The translations under genes were made by a program, and so were the position numbers. The notes under the pieces were generated by a model. It did not search any database, had not been told where the DNA came from, and worked only from the letters and a program-made list of their open reading frames with translations. Of a stretch of 64,000 nucleotides of DNA, positions 55,701 through 64,000 are shown piece after piece. Numbering within the stretch: the first letter of the stretch is position 1; every line of letters begins with the position of its first letter. This stretch comes from Onthophagus taurus (lineage: Eukaryota > Arthropoda > Insecta > Coleoptera > Scarabaeidae). The stretch spans positions 2,177,501-2,241,500 of the forward strand of contig NC_091970.1 in the NCBI RefSeq assembly GCF_036711975.1, in the 5' to 3' direction.

Positions 55701-58700
55701 TTTTAATTTCCCTCTGAATAGTATGCTATCAAAATTAATTATCTCGATAATTATTGTTTTTATCAAAAAATGTTTTAAATAAAATTTGTTTCAATTTCGA
55801 TTTTGAATCAATTATCTTAATAACAAAATTTTACATCTCTATTAATTAAGCGTCTAAATGTAATTATGTATAAAAATGGAAAAATTATTATTTTGAGGTT
55901 ATCTCCTTAATTATTGATTAAATCAAAAATTTTTATTAACAATATTTGTTAAGAATTGCTTCAGGAACAGTGTTTGTTAATACAATTTTTTGCTAACTTG
56001 AAATTTTAATTTCCCACTGAATAGTATGCTACAAAAATTAATATTTTTGAGGTTATATCCTTATTGTTGATTTAATCAAAAAATGTTGTTAACAAAATTC
56101 GTTTAGAATTACTTCAGGAACAGTGTTTGTTAATACAATTTTTTGCTAACTTGAAATTTTAATTTCCCTCTGAATAGTATGCTATCAAAATTAATTATCT
56201 CGATAATTATTGTTTTTATCAAAAAATGTTTTAAACAAAATTTGTTTCAATTTCGATTTTGAATCAATTATCTTAATAACAAAATTTTACATCTCTATTA
56301 ATTAAGCCTCTAAATGTAATTATGTATAAAAATGGAAAAATTATTATTTTGAGGTTATCTCCTTAATTATTGATTAAATCAAAAATTTTTATTAACAATA
56401 TTTGTTAAGAATTGCTTCAGGAATAGTGTTTGTTAATACAATTTTTTGCTAACTTGAAATTTTAATTTCCCACTGAATAGTATGCTATAAAAATTAATAT
56501 TTTTGAGGTTATATCCTTATTGTTGATTTAATCAAAAAATGTTGTTAACAAAATTTGTTTAGATTTACTTCAGGAACAGTGTTTGTTAATAGAATTTTTT
56601 GCTAACTTGAAATTTTAATTTCCCTCTGAATAGTATGCTATCAAAATTAATTATCTCGATAATTATTGTTTTTATCAAAAAATGTTTTAAATAAAATTTG
56701 TTTCAATTTCGATTTTGAATCAATTATCTTAATAACAAAATTTTACATCTCTATTAATTAAGCGTCTAAATGTAATTATGTATAAAAATGGAAAAAATAT
56801 TATTTTGAGGTTATCTCCTTAATTATTGATTAAATCAAAAATTTTTATTAACAATATTTGTTTAGAATTACTTCAGGAACAGTGTTTGTTAATACAATTT
56901 TTTTCTAACTTGAAATTTTAATTTCCCTCTGAATAGTATGCTACAAAAATTAATATTTTTGAGGTTATATCCTTATTGTTGATTTAATCAAAAAATGTTG
57001 TTAACAAAATTCGTTTAGAATTACTTCAGGAACAGTGTTTGTTAATACAATTTTTTGCTAACTTGAAATTTTAATTTCCCTCTGAATAGTATGCTATCAA
57101 AATTAATTATCTCGATAATTATTGTTTTTATCAAAAAATGTTTTAAACAAAATTTGTTTCAATTTCGATTTTGAATCAATTATCTTAATAACAAAATTTT
57201 ACATCTCTATTAATTACGCGTCTAAATGTAATTATGTATAAAAATGGAAAAATTATTATTTTGAGGTTATCTCCTTAATTATTGATTAAATCAAAAATTT
57301 TTATTAACAATATTTGTTAAGAATTGCTTCAGGAACAGTGTTTGTTAAAACAATTTTTTCTAACTTGAAATTTTAATTTCCCTCTGAATAGTATGCTACA
57401 AAAATTAATATTTTTGAGGTTATATCCTTATTGTTGATTTAATCAAAAAATTTTGTTAACAAAATTCGTTTAGAATTACTTCAGGAACAGTGTTTGTTAA
57501 TACAATTTTTTGCTAACTTGAAATTTTAATTTCCCTCTGAATAGTATGCTATCAAAATTAATTATCTCGATAATTATTGTTTTTATCAAAAAATGTTTTA
57601 AACAAAATTTGTTTCAATTTCGATTTTGAATCAATTATCTTAATAACAAAATTTTACATCTCTATTAATTAAGCGTCTAAATGTAATTATGTATAAAAAC
57701 GGAAAAATTATTATTTTGAGGTTATCTCCTTAATTATTGATTAAATCAAAAATTTTTTTTAACAATATTTGTTAAGAATTGCTTCAGGAACAGTGTTTGT
57801 TAATACAATTTTTTGCTAACTTGAAATTTTAATTTCCCACTGAATAGTATGCTATAAAAATTAATATTTTTGAGGTTATATCCTTATTGTTGATTTAATC
57901 AAAAAATGTTGTTAACAAAATTCGTTTAGAATTACTTCAGGAACAGTGTTTGTTAATAGAATTTTTTGCTAACTTGAAATTTTAATTTCCCTCTGAATAG
58001 TATGCTATCAAAATTAATTATCTCGATAATTATTGCTTTTATCAAAAAATGTTTTAAACAAAATTTGTTTCAATTTCGATTTTGAATCAATTATCTTAAT
58101 AACAAAATTTTACATCTCTATTAATTAAGCGTCTAAATGTAATTATGTATAAAAATGGAAAAATTATTATTTTGAGGTTATCTCCTTAATTATTGATTAA
58201 ATCAAAAATTTTTATTAACAATATTTGTTAAGAATTGCTTCAGGAACAGTGTTTGTTAATACAATTTTTTGCTAACTTGAAATTTTAATTTCCCACTGAA
58301 TAGTATGCTACAAAAATTAATATTTTTGAGGTTATATCCTTATTGTTGATTTAATCAAAAAATGTTGTTAACAAAATTCGTTTAGAATTACTTCAGGAAC
58401 AGTGTTTGTTAATACAATTTTTTGCTAACATGAAATTTTAATTTCCCTCTGAATAGTATGCTATCAAAATTAATTATCTCGATAATTATTGCTTTTATCA
58501 AAAAATGTTTTAAACAAAATTTGTTTCAATTTCGATTTTGAATCAATTATCTTAATAACAAAATTTTACATCTCTATTAATTAAGCGTCTAAATGTAATT
58601 ATGTATAAAAACGGAAAAATTATTATTTTGAGGTTATCTCCTTAATTATTGATTAAATCAAAAATTTTTTTTAACAATATTTGTTAAGAATTGCTTCAGG

Positions 58701-61700
58701 AACAGTGTTTGTTAATACAATTTTTTGCTAACTTGAAATTTTAATTTCCCACTGAATAGTATGCTATAAAAATTAATATTTTTGAGGTTATATCCTTATT
58801 GTTGATTTAATCAAAAAATGTTGTTAACAAAATTCGTTTAGAATTACTTCAGGAACAGTGTTTGTTAATAGAATTTTTTGCTAACTTGAAATTTTAATTT
58901 CCCTCTGAATAGTATGCTATCAAAATTAATTATCTCGATAATTATTGCTTTTATCAAAAAATGTTTTAAACAAAATTTGTTTCAATTTCGATTTTGAATC
59001 AATTATCTTAATAACAAAATTTTACATCTCTATTAATTAAGCGTCTAAATGTAATTATGTATAAAAATGGAAAAATTATTATTTTGAGGTTATCTCCTTA
59101 ATTATTGATTAAATCAAAAATTTTTATTAACAATATTTGTTAAGAATTGCTTCAGGAACAGTGTTTGTTAATACAATTTTTTGCTAACTTGAAATTTTAA
59201 TTTCCCACTGAATAGTATGCTACAAAAATTAATATTTTTGAGGTTATATCCTTATTGTTGATTTAATCAAAAAATGTTGTTAACAAAATTCGTTTAGAAT
59301 TACTTCAGGAACAGTGTTTGTTAATACAATTTTTTGCTAACATGAAATTTTAATTTCCCTCTGAATAGTATGCTATCAAAATTAATTATCTCGATAATTA
59401 TTGCTTTTATCAAAAAATGTTTTAAACAAAATTTGTTTCAATTTCGATTTTGAATCAATTATCTTAATAACAAAATTTTACATCTCTATTAATTAAGCGT
59501 CTAAATGTAATTATGTATAAAAACGGAAAAATTATTATTTTGAGGTTATCTCCTTAATTATTGATTAAATCAAAAATTTTTATTAACAATATTTGTTAAG
59601 AATTGCTTCAGGAACAGTGTTTGTTAATACAATTTTTTGCTAACTTGAAATTTTAATTTCCCACTGAATAGTATGCTACAAAAATTAATATTTTTGAGGT
59701 TATATCCTTATTGTTGATTTAATCAAAAAATGTTGTTAACAAAATTTGTTTAGAATTACTTCAGGAACAGTGTTTGTTAATACAATTTTTTGCTAACTTG
59801 AAATTTTAATTTCCCTCTGAATAGTATGCTATCAAAATTAATTATCTCGATAATTATTGTTTTTATCAAAAAATGTTTTAAATAAAATTTGTTTCAATTT
59901 CGATTTTGAATCAATTATCTTAATAACAAAATTTTACATCTCTATTAATTAAGCGTCTAAATGTAATTATGTATAAAAATGGAAAAATTATTATTTTGAG
60001 GTTATCTCCTTAATTATTGATTAAATCAAAAATTTTTTTTAACAATATTTGTTAAGAATTGCTTCAGGAATAGTGTTTGTTAATACAATTTTTTGCTAAC
60101 TTGAAATTTTAATTTCCCACTGAATAGTATGCTATAAAAATTAATATTTTTGAGGTTATATCCTTATTGTTGATTTAATCAAAAAATTTTGTTAACAAAA
60201 TTTGTTTAGAATTACTTCAGGAACAGTGTTTGTTAATAGAATTTTTTGCTAACTTGAAATTTTAATTTCCCTCTGAATAGTATGCTATCAAAATTAATTA
60301 TCTCGATAATTATTGTTTTTATCAAAAAATGTTTTAAACAAAATTTGTTTCAATTTCGATTTTGAATCAATTATCTTAATAACAAAATTTTACATCTCTA
60401 TTAATTAAGCCTCTAAATGTAATTATGTATAAAAATGGAAAAATTATTATTTTGAGGTTATCTCCTTAATTATTGATTAAATCAAAAATTTTTATTAACA
60501 ATATTTGTTAAGAATTGCTTCAGGAACAGTGTTTGTTAATACAATTTTTTGCTAACTTGAAATTTTAATTTCCCACTGAATAGTATGCTACAAAAATTAA
60601 TATTTTTGAGGTTATATCCTTATTGTTGATTTAATCAAAAAATGTTGTTAACAAAATTTGTTTAGAATTACTTCAGGAACAGTGTTTGTTAATACAATTT
60701 TTTGCTAACTTGAAATTTTAATTTCCCTCTGAATAGTACGCTATCAAAATTATCTCGATAATTATTGTTTTTATCAAAAAATGTTTTAAATAAACTTTGT
60801 TTCAATTTCGATTTTGAATCAATTATCTTAATAACAAAATTTTACATCTCTATTAATTAAGCGTCTAAATGTAATTATGTATAAAAATGGAAAAATTATT
60901 ATTTTGAGGTTATCTCCTTAATTATTGATTAAATCAAAAATTTTTATTAACAATATTTGTTAAAAATTGCTTCAGGAACAGTGTTTGTAAAACAATTTTT
61001 TGCTAACTTGAAATTTTAATTTCCCACTGAATAGTATGCTACAAAAATTAATATTTTTGAGGTTATATCCTTATTGTTGATTTAATCAAAAAATGTTGTT
61101 AACAAAATTCGTTTAGAATTACTTCAGGAACAGTGTTTGTTAATAGAATTTTTTGCTAACTTGAAATTTTAATTTCCCTCTGAATAGTATGCTATCAAAA
61201 TTAATTATCTCGATAATTATTGTTTTTATCAAAAAATGTTTTAAATAAAATTTGTTTCAATTTCGATTTTGAATCAATTATCTTAATAACAAAATTTTAC
61301 ATCTCTATTAATTAAGAGTCTAAGTGTAATTATGTATAAAAACGGAAAAATTATTATTTTGAGGTTATCTCCCTAATTATTGATTAAACCAAAAAAAATT
61401 GTTGACAAAGTTTGTTTAGAATTGTTTCAGGAACAATTTTTGTGAACACAATTTTTTTCTAACTTGAAATTTTAATTTCCCACTGAACAGTATGCTGTTT
61501 TTTTAATCAAGATTTTCTGAGAACGAGTGGTGGGGGGAAATCATAACCTAATTGTATTTGCTAAAATCCTTCATTACCGACATTGAGTATTCTAACGCCA
61601 TCTATCATAAATTTCGTATTATTTAATTTTATTAATTATTAATTAATCTCCTACTTTTTTATATAAATAAATATTTATAAAAAAAAATAGTATAAAACGA

Positions 61701-62848
61701 AAATTAATGTTGATAAATTAATAAATAATACGTCTTTTTAGATTTTTTTTATGAATAAAAAGCATTGATTACAATGCCATCTTTTGACAGCTAATTAATT
61801 TGTTATAATACTCATAACCTCACAAATTTAAAAATAAAATAATTAAGATTTTTGCAATGAAATTAATAAATATCTAAATTATTAATACCTATTTATAATA
61901 GATTTTTATGTTTATCGAGATATATTACCGTTGGATTTTCCTGTAAGTGTTTTATTAACCAAATTTTCTTTGCACCATACCGTTAACATCAACTTTAACA
62001 CTTCCTCTAATTTTTGTCTTAAACTTTCATGATCTCCCGATGAAGGATCGACTAAAAAATTGCTTAAAAATTGACGTTTTGATTTTAAAACATTTCTCCT
62101 TTTACTTACTCCATATTAATCCCGGCATAATTCGAATAAACTAATTTAAACAATTTTTTTTGTTAACTCACTCCACCAACTTTATAACCCGCTTAAAACA
62201 CATTTAGAAATGAGTGTCTCTGTTACTTAATTTTTTCATTCTTTTTTGATTTTCTTCTTACGAGTCTAACCTATTTCAGTCGCCTCTATATTTAGAACGA
62301 GGCGTCAGTGTTGCGTTATATTAAGAAATTAGGAAATTTTGATCATTGTTTTCTTTCTCATTTTCTTTTCGATAAAAAAATTAATTAATACGTACCAAAC
62401 GACTTGGAAGCTTGTCTTTTATACATTTCCAAACAAGATTTTCTGTGGACCATCCTGTGAGTAACCGCTTGGTATTTCTTTCGGAATTCGTGCTCGGATT
62501 CCGTACTTTCAATACTTGAAACTGAATCTCTTCGTGGAAGTTCTTCATCTTAATCGATTAATTAAGTAAATTTATGTTGTTTAATTTATTAAGAAATTTT
62601 TTTTTTAATTTTGTACCTGTAGCTGATTCCGGTCTAGACCAAGTTTGCATCTCTTCTTGATCGCCGATATAAATCCAGTACCCATCCGTATAAGGCACAT
62701 TGTATAACCCCAAATCATCTTCGTCATCTGGCGCCCCTGGAAGTACGCTTGGACTTGAATCGGTTGCTCTCAAACCCTCCACATTCGAGTCCAATGGCCG
62801 TAATCGTCCTTTTCCTCCCGATTCTGAACGATTTCCTCGTTCTTCTGA
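52755..62848 (-). CDS. PDZ and tandem-PH domain adaptor (N-terminus outside window)
   Basis: Eight exons read in frame: 62617-62848, 62396-62548, 61929-62108, 53709-53938, 53478-53657, 53051-53426, 52859-52994, 52755-52806, giving at least 512 aa to TAG at 52757-52755. Order: an acidic/Ser-rich stretch ([18 protein letters not shown]), a basic helix ([18 protein letters not shown]), a coiled region, one PDZ domain ([29 protein letters not shown]; carboxylate loop EFGF), then two PH domains ([29 protein letters not shown] and [36 protein letters not shown]). Likely a cytoplasmic membrane-associated scaffold; I cannot name the orthologue. The acceptor of exon 61929-62108 is uncertain. An 8-kb intron contains the satellite array. 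Confidence 0.82.
54070..61500. repeat. Intronic satellite, 456-bp higher-order repeat of three 152-bp monomers
   Basis: GAGGTTATCTCC recurs at 54371, 54830, 55285, 55894, 56350, 56806, 57262, 57717, 58173, 58629, 59085, 59541, 59997, 60453, 60905 and 61360: spacing 452-459 bp except one 609. Each 456-bp unit has monomer A (GAGGTTATCTCC..), monomer B (GAGGTTATATCC..) and monomer C (TTATCTCGATAATT..). A and B share TTCAGGAACAGTGTTTGTTA; C is more diverged. About 7.4 kb, fully noncoding, inside the PDZ/PH intron. Confidence 0.95.
61501..61928. other. Intron between satellite and exon
   Basis: AT-rich, no gene or clear repeat. Confidence 0.35.
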
Positions 62849-62944
62849 CTAACAAAAAACATATTTAGAGGTCTTAAAATTAACACCTCAACTTTTTTTT
62901 TTGATTTAAAAAAAATTAATTAAATTATAGAAAAATTTACTGTC

Positions 62945-63870
62945 TAAAGACAGCCGTGCGTAACCCGAATGATTCTAGTTCTAGGTATAGTGTTAGTTCT
63001 AGTTTTATACTTGCACTGTCGCTAGAACTAACATTAGAACTAGAAACATTTGGGTTTAGCCGTCTTTAAAGACGTGCGGCTAAACCCAAACGATTCTAGT
63101 TCGTGGTCTAGCGCTGCATAACAATTAAAACTAGAACTAACACTAGACCTAGAACTAGAATCATTCGGATTTAGCCGAACGTCTCTCAAGACGGCTAAAC
63201 CCGAATGATTCTAGTTCAAGGTCTTAAGTTAGTTCTAGTGATAGTGCTAGTGTAAAACTAGAACTAACACTAGACCTAGAACTAGAAACATTTGGGTTGA
63301 GCCGTGCGTCTTCAGACTAAACGATACTTTCTAGTTCTAGGTCTAGTGTTAGTTTTACACTAGCACTATTGCTATGTAGAACTAACACTATACCTAGAAC
63401 TAGAATCATTTGGGTTTAGCCGCACGTCTCTAAAGACGGCTAAACCCGAATGATTCTAGTTCTAGGTATAGTGTTAGTTTTAGTTTTATACTTGCACTGT
63501 CACTAGAACTAACATTAGAACTAGAAACATTTGGGTTTAGCCGTCTTTAAAGACGTGCGGCTAAACCCAACTGATTCTAGTTCGTGGTCTAGCGCTGCAT
63601 AACAATTAAAACTAGAACTAACACTAGACCTAGAAGCATCGTTTAGCCGTGCGTCTGAAGACGCACGGCTAAACCCGATACTTTCTAGAACTAATTTAAG
63701 ACCTTGAACTAGAATCATTCGGGTTTAGCCGTCTTGAGAGACGTGCGGCTAAATCCGAATGATTCTAGTTCTAGGTCTTGTGTTAGTTCTAATGATAGTG
63801 CTAGTGTAAAACTAGAACTTACACTAGAACTAGAAACATTCGGGTTGAGCCGTGCGTCTTCAGACGTACA
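62945..63870. repeat. CTAG-palindrome array
   Basis: About eight modules spaced near 120 bp, each alternating GGGTTTAGCCG..CGGCTAAACCC hairpins with CTAGTTCTAGGTCTAGTGTTAGTTCTAG tracts. A 480-bp block repeats: GCGCTGCATAACAATTAAAA at 63111 and 63592. Lies in the first visible intron of the PDZ/PH gene. Confidence 0.88.
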
Positions 63871-64000
63871 GAGTAATTGCATTCATATATTACGAGTTAT
63901 ATGAAATTCCCGGTATATATATTATAAAAAGAAAAATATTAATAAAATTACAATTAATAGTTATTTAACCAACAAGTCTATTAATGAAGGAATTTTAATA
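63871..64000. other. Right window edge
   Basis: AT-rich intron of the PDZ/PH gene; nothing seen. Confidence 0.3.

Noticed and set aside
54070..61500. CRISPR-like regular repeats
   Set aside because: Repeats are contiguous 152-bp monomers without unique spacers in a eukaryotic intron; this is satellite DNA.
62945..63870. Open frames across the CTAG array as a repeat protein gene
   Set aside because: Frames are short, lack starts and simply translate the palindromic repeat.
1..64000. tRNA or rRNA genes
   Set aside because: I looked for cloverleaf A/B-box patterns and conserved rRNA blocks by eye and found none I could support.

Overview
Eukaryotic, insect-type nuclear DNA: AT-rich, genes split by short GT..AG introns, and intergenic and intronic space packed with transposable-element (TE) debris. 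The host proteins read as insect orthologues; a beetle is my best guess, but that is inference.

Seven host genes can be read with exon structures in which every junction keeps frame: ANKZF1/Vms1-like (85-922, -, 5' part only), ARL6IP6-like (1143-1763, -), methylthioribulose-1-phosphate dehydratase (2104-2760, +, intronless), USP30 (3062-4611, -), WRAP53/TCAB1 (8064-16468, -), GMP synthase (18091-33620, -) and eIF5A (40269-40870, -). Two more are clear in outline: a six-finger C2H2 zinc-finger protein (35190-37869, -) and a PDZ plus tandem-PH adaptor (52755-62848, -, N-terminus beyond the window). They form no operon-like unit; this is a housekeeping neighbourhood: tRNA-independent ribosome quality control, methionine salvage, mitophagy control, Cajal-body/telomerase RNA trafficking, purine synthesis and translation elongation.

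Region by region. 1-5 kb: four compact genes. 5-8 kb: two foldback DNA elements. 8-16.5 kb: WRAP53, whose 7-kb intron 2 holds Harbinger relics, long hairpins, an endogenous virus-like gene block with a parvovirus-type phospholipase A2 domain, and a piggyBac-like insertion (TTAA target duplication) that splits one of the viral ORFs. 16.5-18 kb: a 360-bp tandem duplication. 18-33.6 kb: GMP synthase, with introns of 4.9 and 8.2 kb carrying nested mariner-type, non-LTR and Tc1 elements. 35-38 kb: zinc-finger gene. 40-41 kb: eIF5A. 44.6-51.8 kb: a three-layer nested transposon (pogo-like, then Sola-like, then mariner-type), each layer with its own terminal repeats and target duplication. 52.7-62.9 kb: PDZ/PH gene, whose largest intron contains a 7.4-kb satellite with a 456-bp higher-order repeat made of three diverged 152-bp monomers. 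62.9-63.9 kb: an array of CTAG-rich palindromic repeats of a family scattered through the whole window.

Nothing here proves a new functional system. The most unusual items are the hairpin-flanked virus-like block in the WRAP53 intron, the higher-order satellite inside a gene, the nested transposon with a Sola-like transposase broken by one stop codon, and the dispersed CTAG-palindrome family.
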